Below the pieces are notes generated by a model, which was given only the letters and a program-made list of their open reading frames with translations, searched no databases and was not told where the DNA came from. A stretch of DNA of 64,000 nucleotides, from positions 2,034,935 to 2,098,934 of the forward strand of contig NZ_MPZS01000001.1 of assembly GCF_002020135.1 (NCBI RefSeq). Direction: 5' to 3'. The position numbers and the translations under genes are program-made. This document shows, piece by piece, positions 9,932 to 19,103 of this stretch; the stretch's first letter is position 1; every line of letters starts with the position of its first letter. This DNA is from Thioclava marina (GTDB lineage Bacteria > Pseudomonadota > Alphaproteobacteria > Rhodobacterales > Rhodobacteraceae).

Positions 9932-10921
9932 TCAGAGCCCGAGTTTTTCGAGTGCGGCGTTGATCGCGGAGGGCTCGGATATCTCCAGCCGCACCGGCAG
10001 CGCCAGCACTTTCGGCCGGAAGCTCGCGGGCAGGCGCACGGCATCTTTCTCGGTCGTCACCATCTGCGCGCCCAGAAGCTGTGCTTCGGTCTCGATCCGG
10101 TGCAGGAGGCGTGGGGTAAAGGGCTGGTGATCTTCAAGCGCCTCTCCGCGCACAAGATTGGCTCCGAGGTCGCGCAGGGTGGCGAAGAATTTCTCGGGGT
10201 GACCGATGCCGGCAAAGGCGAGCACGGCCAATCCCTCCCAATCCATCCCGGTTTGAAGCGGCGCCAGGAACCCGGTCAGGTGGGGTTTCAAAATTCTGGA
10301 ACCCCAGAAAGCAGAGAAATCATTCTGCGCTGTCTCGCCGCCGATGGAGAGCACAAGATCGGCGCGGGCCAGGCCAGCTTCCACCGGCTCGCGCAGCGGT
10401 CCGGCGGGCAGGCAACGGCCATTTCCGAAACCCTTGTGCGCATCGACCACGACGATCGCGAGATCCTTCTCCAGCGCCGGGTTCTGATGCGCGTCGTCAA
10501 AAATGATCGCCTGCGCCCCGGCCGCCACCGCCGCTTGTGCTCCTGCTGCGCGGTCCTTGGCGACCCAGGTCGGCGCGAAAGCCGAGAGGAGCAGCGGTTC
10601 GTCACCGGTCTGATCGGCGCTGTGCTCGCGCTCGTTCACCTGCACCGGGCCTTCAAGCGAGCCACCATAACCGCGCGTGACGACATGGGCGTTGACCCCG
10701 CGCGCGGCGAGGTGCTGCACCAGCCAGATCACCGTGGGCGTCTTGCCGGTGCCGCCTGCGTTGATATTGCCGACCGAGATCACCGGAACGTTGAGCCGCA
10801 GCCCCGCCTGACGTACTCGCTTGCGCGTCATTGCGGCATAAACTGCGCCGAGCGGGCTCAGAAGCCGCGCGCGCAGCGCTGGCGCATCGGGGCGCGTGAA
10901 CCAGAACGCCGGCGCTCCCAT
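9932..10921 (-). CDS. lpxK: Tetraacyldisaccharide 4'-kinase LpxK
   Basis: A 329-aa inner-membrane-associated kinase that phosphorylates the 4' position of the lipid A precursor. The Walker A-type loop is GNINAGGTGKTP; the family motif DDAHQNP and the Asp-rich VVVDAHKGFGNG follow. One hydrophobic segment near the N-terminus fits the membrane anchor. Its ATG overlaps the waaA stop (TGATG), so the two are translationally coupled. Confidence 0.95.
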   Translation of the reverse strand: MGAPAFWFTRPDAPALRARLLSPLGAVYAAMTRKRVRQAGLRLNVPVISVGNINAGGTGKTPTVIWLVQHLAARGVNAHVVTRGYGGSLEGPVQVNEREHSADQTGDEPLLLSAFAPTWVAKDRAAGAQAAVAAGAQAIIFDDAHQNPALEKDLAIVVVDAHKGFGNGRCLPAGPLREPVEAGLARADLVLSIGGETAQNDFSAFWGSRILKPHLTGFLAPLQTGMDWEGLAVLAFAGIGHPEKFFATLRDLGANLVRGEALEDHQPFTPRLLHRIETEAQLLGAQMVTTEKDAVRLPASFRPKVLALPVRLEISEPSAINAALEKLGL

Positions 10922-12147
10922 CAGGCTGCCCTCGACGGCTGCGCGCCCGACAGGATCTCGGTCAGATCGCGCGCCACGGTTTCGACAGCTCCCGCGCCGC
11001 CGGACGTCACCGCCCAGGCATTATGCGCCAGTTGCGCGGACCGCTCCGGCGAAATGAGATCCGCCAGCAATTCCGGAAGGTCGTCGGAGGTGCGCACGCC
11101 GCGACAGGCTTTGGCCCCTTCGAGACGGAGATATTCCGCGCGATAGGGCTCGAGACTGGGTCCATGGACGATAGCCGAGCCAAGCGTCGCGGCCTCGATC
11201 GGCGTGCGCGGGTTCTTGGCCTTGCCCGACAGCGTCCCGCCCATGTAGCTCAGTGCGGCCAGCCGGTACCACAGCCCATATTCGAGCGCGTCATCGGCAA
11301 TGAAGATCTCGGTTGTCGGCTCGGGTTCGCCCTCGAGCGAGCGCCGCGCGACCGACCAGCCCTCGGCGCCGAGGCGTTCGGCAAGGGGGGCTCCGTCCTC
11401 CTCGAGATCGGGCGCCAGCAGCAGCAGCAGGCGATGGGCGTGGCGCTGGGCATAGCGATGCGCGGCCAGAACGGCATCGAGCTCGTCCTCGGGCACCGCA
11501 GCGGCGAGCCAGACCGGGCGCGCCCCCATCGATTCCGCCATCGAGGCGCGCTCGGCCTCAGAGCTGTAAAGCGGCTCGGGCGGCTCGCTCATCGCCGCAT
11601 CGCTGACCGAGATCATCGGTCCCGAGAGGCGATCGCTTACCAGCGGAAGGCTGTTGCTGTCGCGCAGATAGATGCGGTCGAATTTCTCAAGCAGCGTCAG
11701 GGTCGCGTCGTCGAGGCGCAGGTGCTGCCCCTCGCCGAAATGCGCATCGGCCATGATCAGCGAAACCGAGAGGCGTTCGGCCTCGGTCACCAGCGCCGCG
11801 GACATCTCGTCGCCCATCACCAGCACCAGATCGGGGCGCCACGCCTCGAGCACGAGCCGGATCGAGGCGGGACGATCTTCGGGGCGCGGCAGGCAAAGCG
11901 CGCCCTCAGGCAGAGAGCGCGGCTCCGATGCCCCCTCGGGCAGGGTCAGCACGATCCGGGCCTCGGGCATTTTGGCCGCGATGCGACGCACCAGCACCGC
12001 AGCTGCCTTGGCGTTTTTCCGCCCCGACCAGACCCAGAGGAACGGCCCCTCCCCGCGCGCGATCCCGGCCGCGGCTTTCGCCTGTGGCCCGGCCGGACGC
12101 AGCGAGGCCAGTCGCAGCCGAAGCCAGAGGGGAAGGGATCGCACCAT
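10921..12147 (-). CDS. waaA: 3-deoxy-D-manno-octulosonic acid (Kdo) transferase
   Basis: A 408-aa GT30-type glycosyltransferase that adds Kdo to lipid IVA at the inner face of the inner membrane. Family marks are the N-terminal WVWSGRKNAKAA (the usual WxHaaSVGE region is altered), VLVMGDEMSAALV, and the C-terminal YMGGTLSGKAKNPRTPIEAA, which carries the GGS/T...N-P-E pattern that binds CMP-Kdo. The N-terminal acceptor motif departs from textbook WaaA, but pairing with lpxK supports the call. Confidence 0.88.
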   Translation of the reverse strand: MVRSLPLWLRLRLASLRPAGPQAKAAAGIARGEGPFLWVWSGRKNAKAAAVLVRRIAAKMPEARIVLTLPEGASEPRSLPEGALCLPRPEDRPASIRLVLEAWRPDLVLVMGDEMSAALVTEAERLSVSLIMADAHFGEGQHLRLDDATLTLLEKFDRIYLRDSNSLPLVSDRLSGPMISVSDAAMSEPPEPLYSSEAERASMAESMGARPVWLAAAVPEDELDAVLAAHRYAQRHAHRLLLLLAPDLEEDGAPLAERLGAEGWSVARRSLEGEPEPTTEIFIADDALEYGLWYRLAALSYMGGTLSGKAKNPRTPIEAATLGSAIVHGPSLEPYRAEYLRLEGAKACRGVRTSDDLPELLADLISPERSAQLAHNAWAVTSGGAGAVETVARDLTEILSGAQPSRAA

Positions 12148-12171
12148 CTATCGACTGCCTCGCGCGTCCGC

Positions 12172-12429
12172 TCAGCCGCCGAGTTCTTCGGTGGTCGAAA
12201 CTTCGAGCTCTTCGTCGCGCAGACGATGCAGATGCGCGATGAAATAGCGCGTATGGGCGTCGTCCACCGTACGCTGCGCCTCGGCCTTCCAGGCCGCATA
12301 GGCGGAGGCATAGTTCGGGAACATGCCGACGATATGGATATCTTCCACATTCTTGAACTCGGTGCGGCTCGGGGTCACGAGTTCGCCGCCGAAGACGAGG
12401 TGGAGACGTTGCGGGGTCGGTTTGGCCAT
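12172..12429 (-). CDS. DUF4170 domain protein
   Basis: An 85-aa cytoplasmic protein. The ATG at 12427-12429 has AGGAG seven bases upstream; the longer open frame is rejected. The core (LVFGGELVTPSRTEFKNV, then IVGMFPNYASAYAAWKAEAQ) looks like the DUF4170 family of small alphaproteobacterial proteins that often sit beside Kdo/lipid A genes. It precedes waaA on the same strand with a 24-base gap. Function unknown; a link to LPS is inferred from position only. Confidence 0.78.
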   Translation of the reverse strand: MAKPTPQRLHLVFGGELVTPSRTEFKNVEDIHIVGMFPNYASAYAAWKAEAQRTVDDAHTRYFIAHLHRLRDEELEVSTTEELGG

Positions 12430-12517
12430 GATCACTCCTGTCGGCTTTTTCTGCGGCGCAGAGACTACGCTTTGCCCCCGGGCTTCACAAGGCAGGGACC
12501 GGACCTGCACGAAGCCG

Positions 12518-13339
12518 TTACCGCGCAAGACCCAGTGATGCCAGATAATCCGCGCCCTTGCGCAGGCCAACCTCGTCATTCACCTCGAGGATCAGCCTCG
12601 GCATCTCCGGCAACTTGTTCAGCGCGGCGAAGACCGAATGCCAGGCGATCGTGCCCTCTCCCGGATGCCAGTGCCGGTCGCCATAGCCGTCGATATCCTG
12701 AAGATGGACGTGTTGCAGCGCGGTGCCCGCCGCATGGACGAACACGTCCACAGGCGGCGCGCCGCAGCGACGGTGCATGAATTGCGCGTGGCCCGTGTCG
12801 AGAGAGACTTTCACCGCCTTGCTCTTCATCTTCGCCGCCAGATCGACGCGCAGCCCCGGCGTGATGTCCTCGACATTCTCGATCACCAGCGTCACGCCCA
12901 ATTCCTCGGCGCGATCAATCACCGGGGTCAGGACATAGCGGACCCGTTCCACCTGGATGAACCCGATCGCCGGGTTTTGTTGCAGGTCGGTCTCTTTCCA
13001 AAGCGAATAGGGCGAATGGATCACCATCTGGTCGCCGCCCAGCTCTGCGGTGATCTCCAGCACCCGCAGCATTCTTGTGCGGATAACCTCGATGATTTCG
13101 GGGTCGGCGCAATCGATATTGAAGGAGGTGAAAGGCCCGTGCAGCCCCAGCCGCCCCTCATAGCCGTCAAGCAGCTCCTTGGCGCGGGCCACCATCTTGC
13201 GCAGGTCGGCGTCGGAGGAATTGGGCCAGCAAAAGCTTTGCAATTCCAGATCCCGCTGATCGGCAAGGATCCAGTCGCGGTGATGGGCGAACATGTCGAG
13301 GCTCAGCGCGGCGCCGAGCACAGGCAGATCTTTGGCCAT
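12518..13339 (-). CDS. Sugar-phosphate isomerase/epimerase-like TIM barrel protein
   Basis: A 273-aa protein starting at an ATG with a strong AAGGAGGAC. It has the xylose-isomerase-like/AP-endonuclease-2 fold signature: metal-ligand candidates in LGLHGPF, MVIHSP, VIENVED, KVSLDTGHA, VHLQDIDGYGDRHWHPGEG and LILEVND, in the order usual for the family. It probably isomerises or epimerises a sugar or inositol derivative. The substrate cannot be read. It is upstream of the DUF4170 gene on the same strand and divergent from zapE. Confidence 0.8.
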   Translation of the reverse strand: MAKDLPVLGAALSLDMFAHHRDWILADQRDLELQSFCWPNSSDADLRKMVARAKELLDGYEGRLGLHGPFTSFNIDCADPEIIEVIRTRMLRVLEITAELGGDQMVIHSPYSLWKETDLQQNPAIGFIQVERVRYVLTPVIDRAEELGVTLVIENVEDITPGLRVDLAAKMKSKAVKVSLDTGHAQFMHRRCGAPPVDVFVHAAGTALQHVHLQDIDGYGDRHWHPGEGTIAWHSVFAALNKLPEMPRLILEVNDEVGLRKGADYLASLGLAR

Positions 13340-13415
13340 GGGGTCCTCCTTGGCGCCGATGCTCGCGCAAGCGGCGGGGCTTTTCAATCCCGCGAGCGCG
13401 CTATATCGGAACCCC

Positions 13416-14507
13416 ATGAAACGCAGCTTGCCCGAATTTTACGACATGATGGTCGCGCAAGGGGATCTGAACCCCGATGCCGCGCAGCGCGCCGTCCTGC
13501 CGAAGCTCGAAGAGATCCGCGTCGCGCTCGAAGCGGCCCCCAAACCCGAACCCGCGAAACGCGGGTTTTTCTCGCGAAAGGTGAAACCGGTCGACGGCGT
13601 GCGCGGGCTTTATGTCTGGGGCGGGGTCGGGCGCGGCAAGTCGATGCTGATGGACATGTTCTTCGGCCAGACCGACGTGCCCAAGCGCCGCGTGCATTTC
13701 CACGCCTTCATGCAGGAGATCCAGGGCAAGCTGGAAGACGCCCGCCGTGCCAACACGATCGACGCGATGCGTCCGGTGGCCGAGGAGGTCGCGGGCTCGC
13801 TGCGGCTGCTGTGCTTCGACGAGATGCAGATCACCGACATCGCCGATGCGATGATCGTGGGACGTCTCTTCGAGGCGCTGTTCGAGCGTGGCGTGACCGT
13901 GGTCACCACCTCGAACCGTCCGCCGGAAGACCTTTACAAGAACGGCCTCAACCGCCAGCTCTTCCTGCCCTTCATCACGCTGATCCGCGACAAGCTCGAC
14001 GTGTACGAACTGGCCTCCGAGACCGATTACCGACAGCACCGCCTGTCGGGCGAGCAGGTCTATTTCACCCCCGCTGGCCGCGAGGCGCGCGCGAAAATGG
14101 ACGCGCTTTGGGACGAGCTGACGGGGCATGACGCGGTGCATACGCTCGAACTGACCGTGAAGGGTCGAAAGGTGGAGCTTCCGCATTTCCATGCGGGCGT
14201 CGGGCGTGCGAGTTTCTGGGATCTGTGCGCGCAGCCGCTCGGCCCCGCCGACTACCTCGCCGTGGCCGATGCGGTGCGCGTGTTGCTGCTCGACGATATC
14301 CCGCTGTTATCCGCCTCGAACTTCAACGAGGCCAAGCGTTTCGTGACGCTGATCGACGCGCTCTACGAGGCGAAGGTGCGTCTGATCTGCTCGGCCGCCG
14401 ACGAACCCGAACGGCTCTATGTCGAGGGTGAGGGCACGTTCGAATTCGAACGCACCGCCAGCCGGCTGCGCGAGATGCAAGGCGCGGATTGGGCCGCAGA
14501 GGCCTAG
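13416..14507 (+). CDS. zapE: Cell division protein ZapE (AFG1-like ATPase)
   Basis: A 363-aa P-loop ATPase. Walker A is GGVGRGKSMLMD, Walker B is LLCFDEMQITDIADAM with the family LFEALFERGV segment, and TSNRPPEDLYKNGL follows as in AFG1/ZapE. In E. coli ZapE joins the late divisome and destabilises FtsZ polymers. The start is set at 13416 (MKRSLPEFYDMM), where the family begins; the frame is open further upstream. Its stop shares CTAG with the stop of the convergent oxidoreductase gene. Confidence 0.93.
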   Translation: MKRSLPEFYDMMVAQGDLNPDAAQRAVLPKLEEIRVALEAAPKPEPAKRGFFSRKVKPVDGVRGLYVWGGVGRGKSMLMDMFFGQTDVPKRRVHFHAFMQEIQGKLEDARRANTIDAMRPVAEEVAGSLRLLCFDEMQITDIADAMIVGRLFEALFERGVTVVTTSNRPPEDLYKNGLNRQLFLPFITLIRDKLDVYELASETDYRQHRLSGEQVYFTPAGREARAKMDALWDELTGHDAVHTLELTVKGRKVELPHFHAGVGRASFWDLCAQPLGPADYLAVADAVRVLLLDDIPLLSASNFNEAKRFVTLIDALYEAKVRLICSAADEPERLYVEGEGTFEFERTASRLREMQGADWAAEA

Positions 14508-15526
14508 GCCAGCATCTCCGCCAGCAGCGGGCGCACCTTCGTGCCGTAAAGCTCGATCGTCTTGCGCAGATGCGCGGGGTCCTGCGGCCCGCCGCTATAT
14601 TTCAGCGTGAAGCGCGACAGACCCAACGCCTTGACCGTCCGCGCGATCTTGCGCGCCACGGTCTCGGGGCTGCCGATATAGAGTGAGCCGTGTTCGATCT
14701 CTGACAGGTAGGCTTCGCGCCGGAACGGCGGCCAGCCGCGCGAGCGCCCGATCGCGTCATGCATGCGCGCATAGCCTTCGTAATATTCCTCGCGGGCGAT
14801 CTCGTCCGTCTCGGCGATATGGCCCGGGGAGTGCACGCCGATCCTGCCCGGTTTGGTTCCCATCTGTGCATGGGCGCGGTGGAAAAGGTCCACGTGAGGC
14901 CGGAATCGGGTCGAATCCCCGCCGATGATCGCAATCATCAGGTCCATCTGCATCGCTGCGGCCTCGACCACCGATTGTGGTGTGCCGCCGACCCCGCGCC
15001 AGATACGCAGTGGCGTTTCGGGGCGCGGATAGACGGTGACGTTTCTCAAGGACGGTCGGGTCTGGCCTTCGAAGCTGACCTTCTCTTGCGTGGCCAGAAG
15101 GTGCAGCAATTGCGATTTCTCGGAGAACAGCACTTCGTAATCGTTCAGATCGAACCCAAAGAGCGGAAAGCTCTCGGTGAAAGAGCCGCGCCCGATGGTG
15201 ATTTCGGCGCGTCCGGGCGCCAGCGCGTCGAGCGTCGCGAAACGCTGGAAGACGCGGATCGGATCGTCCGAGGAGAGCACGGTGACCGAGGTGCCCGCCT
15301 TGATCTTGGCGGTGCGGGCCAGGATCGCGGAGAGGATCGGCTCGGTCGAGGCGATCGCGAAATCGGGGCGGTGATGTTCGCCAAGCCCGATGTAATCGAG
15401 CCCGACCTGATCGGCGAGTTCCCCCTCGGCGAGCGTATCGCGGATCACCTGCGCATGACTGCGCAAGAGCCCGTCCGGCCCGCGTGTCACATCTCCGAAC
15501 GTGTCGATCCCAAGCTCAAGCTGCAT
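14504..15526 (-). CDS. LLM-class (luciferase-like) flavin-dependent oxidoreductase
   Basis: A 340-aa TIM-barrel protein of the bacterial luciferase-like monooxygenase family. Visible marks are LGIDTFGDV at the N-terminus, YIGLGEHHRPDFA, GRAEITIGRGSF, IGVHSPGHI and the GSPETVARKI segment. It probably uses FMNH2 or F420-like flavin; the substrate is unknown. It ends in a 4-base overlap with zapE and seems to be monocistronic. Confidence 0.88.
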   Translation of the reverse strand: MQLELGIDTFGDVTRGPDGLLRSHAQVIRDTLAEGELADQVGLDYIGLGEHHRPDFAIASTEPILSAILARTAKIKAGTSVTVLSSDDPIRVFQRFATLDALAPGRAEITIGRGSFTESFPLFGFDLNDYEVLFSEKSQLLHLLATQEKVSFEGQTRPSLRNVTVYPRPETPLRIWRGVGGTPQSVVEAAAMQMDLMIAIIGGDSTRFRPHVDLFHRAHAQMGTKPGRIGVHSPGHIAETDEIAREEYYEGYARMHDAIGRSRGWPPFRREAYLSEIEHGSLYIGSPETVARKIARTVKALGLSRFTLKYSGGPQDPAHLRKTIELYGTKVRPLLAEMLA

Positions 15527-15619
15527 GGCTGTCCCCTTCGCTGTTCGTGCAAAGGATAGGGGCGGGGCAGGCGCAATGCCACCGGAGTTGCTGCACAGAA
15601 AGCGTGCGAGCTCGCAGCC

Positions 15620-16891
15620 TCAGCCGTTCTCGCGCAGGATGCGTCCGGCAAGATAGAGCGAGCCGCAAATGAGGATTCGGGCCTGCGGATCGGCGGCGAC
15701 GATTTCGGCCAGAGCGACGCCGACGGAGGATGACGGGCTGGCCTGCATCCCGACGGCGCGGGCGGCCTCGGCGGTGGTCTCGGCGGGCAGCGTGTTCGCC
15801 TCGCCCGGGATCGAGACGGCATGCAGCATGGCGGCATGGGCTGCGAGCGGGCGCAGGTAGCCGGTCACGTCCTTGGTGTTGAGCATGCCGCAGATCAGGT
15901 GGGTCGGGCGTTTGGGCATCCGCGCAAGCGTTGCCGCGATCGTGTCGCCCGCCGCCGGATTGTGCCCGCCATCGAGCCAGAGCTCGGCTTTGGGCGCGGC
16001 CTCGACCAATGGCCCGTGGCGCAGACGCTGCATCCGGGCGGGCCATTCGGCTTGTGTCACGGCAGCCTCGCAGGCGGCCTCGTCGAAGCCCAGGTGCCGC
16101 AGGGACGCCAGCGCCGCCCCGGCATTCATGATCTGATGCGGGCCGGGCAGGTTCGGCAGCGGCAGGTCGAGCAGGCCGGCCTCATCCTGGAAGATCAGCC
16201 GGTCGCGCTCCTCCCAGACCTGCCAGTGCTGTCCATAGGCAAGGACCGGCGCGCCGAGACGCTCGGCCTTCGCCTCGATCACTTCGAGGCTGGCCTCTTG
16301 CTGCGGGCCGACAATGCAGGCCACGCCGCGCTTGATGATCCCGGCCTTCTCGCCGGCGATCTCGGGGAGCGTTTCGCCCAGGAATTGCTGATGGTCGATC
16401 GAGACCGGCGTGATGATCGTGAGCGCGGGGCGGTCGATCACATTCGTCGCATCGAGCCGCCCGCCAAGCCCGACTTCGAGCAAGGTGAAATCGGCAGGGG
16501 TGCGAGCGAAGGCCAGAAGGGCAGCGGCGGTCGTCACCTCGAAGAAGGTGATCGCCTCGCCACCATTCGCGGCCTCGACCTCGTCGAGAAGCGCGGCCAG
16601 GTCGGTCTCAGAGATCAGCTCACCGGCCAGACGGATCCGTTCGTGAAACCGCGCCAGATGCGGTGAGGTATAGGCATGGACGCGCTTGCCAGCCGCCTCC
16701 AGCCCCGCGCGGATCATCGCCTGGGTCGAGCCCTTCCCGTTCGTGCCTGCGATATGGATCACCGGCGGAAGGTCGTGCTGGGGGTTGCCGAGGGCGGCGA
16801 GCAGCCGCTCCATCCGGTCGAGGGACAGATCGATGACTTTCGGGTGCAGCGCCATGAGACGCTCGAGGATCACGTCGGAAGCGTCGGTCAT
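15620..16891 (-). CDS. folC: Bifunctional folylpolyglutamate synthase/dihydrofolate synthase
   Basis: A 423-aa Mur-ligase-family enzyme. The P-loop is HIAGTNGKGST; HAYTSPHLARFHERIRL, TLLEVGLGGRLDATN, TPVSIDHQQFLG and ELWLDGGHNPAAG are all family hallmarks. It makes dihydrofolate from dihydropteroate and extends the glutamate tail. It lies downstream of accD on the same strand, the same pairing as in many alphaproteobacteria, but a 139-base repeat-bearing spacer separates them. Confidence 0.96.
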   Translation of the reverse strand: MTDASDVILERLMALHPKVIDLSLDRMERLLAALGNPQHDLPPVIHIAGTNGKGSTQAMIRAGLEAAGKRVHAYTSPHLARFHERIRLAGELISETDLAALLDEVEAANGGEAITFFEVTTAAALLAFARTPADFTLLEVGLGGRLDATNVIDRPALTIITPVSIDHQQFLGETLPEIAGEKAGIIKRGVACIVGPQQEASLEVIEAKAERLGAPVLAYGQHWQVWEERDRLIFQDEAGLLDLPLPNLPGPHQIMNAGAALASLRHLGFDEAACEAAVTQAEWPARMQRLRHGPLVEAAPKAELWLDGGHNPAAGDTIAATLARMPKRPTHLICGMLNTKDVTGYLRPLAAHAAMLHAVSIPGEANTLPAETTAEAARAVGMQASPSSSVGVALAEIVAADPQARILICGSLYLAGRILRENG

Positions 16892-16925
16892 GGGCGGGCC
16901 TCGGGGCTGAAACGAAGAAAAGGGA

Positions 16926-17029
16926 GGGGGCTCTGCCGCCGAGCGCTGAGGCCCGCAGGAGTTGAGCGAGAGGGGGCTCTGCCCCCGCGGCTTGCGCCGC
17001 CCCCCGAGATATTTTCATCAAGAAGAAGG
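16926..17029. repeat. Dispersed intergenic element, copy 2, with GC hairpins
   Basis: Two copies of GGGGGCTCTGCC (16926 and 16972) occur. The second forms GGGGG-CTCTG-CCCCC (16972-16986) and is followed by GCGGC-TTGC-GCCGC (16987-17000). Then comes GATATTT-N4-CAAGAAGAAGG (17008-17029), matching the element at 6289-6310 with the same spacing. Confidence 0.6.
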
Positions 17030-17030
17030 A

Positions 17031-17960
17031 TCAGGCCTTCGTCTCGGCCTCCGCCGCAGAAGCCTCGTCCGCGGCCTGTTCGGGCGCGGGCAGATCGCCG
17101 ACGACGGCGGGCGGCAGGTTCATCAGCATGCGCAGGATGGTGATCAGTTCTTCGCGCATTTTCGTGCGATGGGTCACGCGGTCGAGCATGCCGTGATCGA
17201 GCAGGTATTCGGCGCGCTGGAACCCCTCGGGGAGTTTTTCGCGGATCGTCTGTTCGATCACGCGCGGGCCAGCAAAGCAGATCAGCGCGTTGGGTTCTGC
17301 GATGTGGACATCGCCCAGCATCGCATAGGAGGCCGTAACCCCGCCCGTGGTCGGGTGGGTGAGCACGACGATATAGGGCAGCCCTGCTTCCTTGAGCATC
17401 TGCACCGCGACGGTGGTGCGCGGCATCTGCATCAGCGACAGGATGCCTTCCTGCATCCGCGCGCCGCCTGCCGCCGAGAACAGCACCAGGGGGCGCTTGA
17501 GCTTCACCGCTCGTTCGGCCGCCGCGATGATCGCGTTGCCGACATACATACCCATCGAGCCGCCCATGAAGGTGAAGTCCTGCGCAGCCGCGACGATCGG
17601 CGTGCGGCCGATCTCGCCCTCGGCCACGAGCATCGCCTCTTTCTCGCCGGTCGATTTCTGCGCCGCCTTCATCCGGTCGGGATAGCGCTTCTGATCCTTG
17701 AAATGCAAAGGATCGGTGATCGGCTCGGGAACCTTCACCTCGGAGAAGATGCCTCCGTCGAAGAGCGCTTCGAACCGCGTGCGCGGCGTGATCGCGAGGT
17801 GATGGTCGCAATTCGTGCAGACGTTCAGGTTCTCGGCAAGCTCGCGGTGGAACAACATGGTTCCGCATTCGGGACATTTCGTCCAAAGGTTCTCGGGCAC
17901 TTCGCGGCGCGAGAACAGCGAGTTGATCCGCGGGCGGACATAGTTGGTGATCCAGTTCAT
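17031..17960 (-). CDS. accD: Acetyl-CoA carboxylase carboxyltransferase subunit beta
   Basis: A 309-aa protein. The four-cysteine zinc ribbon sits at C29/C32 and C48/C51 (TKCPECGTM, NVCTNCDHH). The carboxyltransferase domain follows, with the acyl-CoA-binding GGSMGMYVGNAI and SAAGGARMQEG motifs. It transfers the carboxyl group from biotin to acetyl-CoA, the first step of fatty acid synthesis. The C-terminus is Ala/Glu-rich. Confidence 0.97.
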   Translation of the reverse strand: MNWITNYVRPRINSLFSRREVPENLWTKCPECGTMLFHRELAENLNVCTNCDHHLAITPRTRFEALFDGGIFSEVKVPEPITDPLHFKDQKRYPDRMKAAQKSTGEKEAMLVAEGEIGRTPIVAAAQDFTFMGGSMGMYVGNAIIAAAERAVKLKRPLVLFSAAGGARMQEGILSLMQMPRTTVAVQMLKEAGLPYIVVLTHPTTGGVTASYAMLGDVHIAEPNALICFAGPRVIEQTIREKLPEGFQRAEYLLDHGMLDRVTHRTKMREELITILRMLMNLPPAVVGDLPAPEQAADEASAAEAETKA

Positions 17961-18027
17961 CGGCAGGCCTCTCGCAAGGGGCGGTGTTCGCTCCAGCCCA
18001 GATACGCCGGGGCGGCGGGAATTGCAA

Positions 18028-18915
18028 TCAGACCCGCAAGGCGAGCCGGGCGATCAGCCAGCAGATCACCACATTGAGCATGTCGAACAGGAGCCAGGGT
18101 GCCATATCGAACCCGCTGCGGGTATTGATCACAATCGTGTAGAGGGCGAGCCCGTCGAGCTGGCCATAGAAGCCCACGAGAAAGAGCGATCCGAAATTAT
18201 TGGCGAAATGAAGTGCCAGGGCCGCTCCGAGATTTCCGGTGCGTGCGGTGAGGTCGGCGGCGAAGCAGCCGAAGGCAAAAGCCCAGAGCGCGGGCCAGAT
18301 CGCGAGGCTGCCATATTCGCCGGGCGAAAAATGCAGCAGCGCGAAGAGCGCGGAGGGCAGCACCATCCAGACCAGTGGATTGCGCGAGCGCGCGCCGAGC
18401 TGCTGGAGAAGGTAGCCGCGAAAGAGCACCTCTTCAGCAGTGATCTGTATCGCGAGAAAGGGCACGGCCATCGGTGCCCAAGTCAATACCACCGGGAGGG
18501 GGTTTGACCGACCGGTATCGGCACTCAGGAGCGCCAGCGCAAAGGTGAGCAGGGAAAACAGCAAAAGCCACGGCAGCAGGAGGCGCAGCGAGTGGAGCGT
18601 GCCGGGGCCGAATAGCGTCGCGGCGGAACGGGCGTGAAACTTGCGGGTCACGAAAATCGTGCCGAGCAGGAGCGGCGCGAAAGTGAGCAGAAGGATGACC
18701 AGCCCACGCGGCGTAGACCCCGACGCGATCTCGTTCATCAGCCGCAAAAGCATGATGTCGGGCATGCTGCGCGACAGGACGATCAGCAGCCCCCAGCCCG
18801 CGGCGAGATAGATCATCACGATTGCCGCCGCCCCTAGCCCGCTGCGCCAGAGTTCGGACTGCGGGCGCGCCGGGGCGAGAAAGCCTTCGAGCGCGCTATA
18901 GCTGCGCATCAACAT
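18028..18915 (-). CDS. CPBP-family intramembrane metalloprotease
   Basis: A 295-aa protein with about seven to eight hydrophobic helices. The CPBP (Abi/Rce1-like) motifs are AEEVLFRGYLLQ (EExxxR), LFALLHFSPG (FxxxH) and LALHFANNF (HxxxN/B). These proteins are predicted membrane proteases; bacterial substrates are mostly unknown. Two in-frame ATGs (18915 and 18909) are near a GGTGA; the first is taken. It stands alone between accD and the TSUP gene. Confidence 0.85.
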   Translation of the reverse strand: MLMRSYSALEGFLAPARPQSELWRSGLGAAAIVMIYLAAGWGLLIVLSRSMPDIMLLRLMNEIASGSTPRGLVILLLTFAPLLLGTIFVTRKFHARSAATLFGPGTLHSLRLLLPWLLLFSLLTFALALLSADTGRSNPLPVVLTWAPMAVPFLAIQITAEEVLFRGYLLQQLGARSRNPLVWMVLPSALFALLHFSPGEYGSLAIWPALWAFAFGCFAADLTARTGNLGAALALHFANNFGSLFLVGFYGQLDGLALYTIVINTRSGFDMAPWLLFDMLNVVICWLIARLALRV

Positions 18916-19103
18916 ATTCACCGAAACACGCCCGGGGGTATCTGGGCCACTGGGGTGGCGGTGTCGGCAAGGGAGATACTCATGATGCGATCCGGCTTCG
19001 GTTTCCTTCTGATAGCGGGTCGCTGCGGGGCGAGGCAACGGGCTTTACTTTCGGCAAACTGCGGAGGAGAAGGGGAGGCTTTGAGAGATTGCGCGGCGCT
19101 GCG

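Noticed and set aside
11023..12780. 585-aa open frame antisense to waaA
   Set aside because: Shadow of lpxK/waaA-region coding with no ribosome site or family motif.
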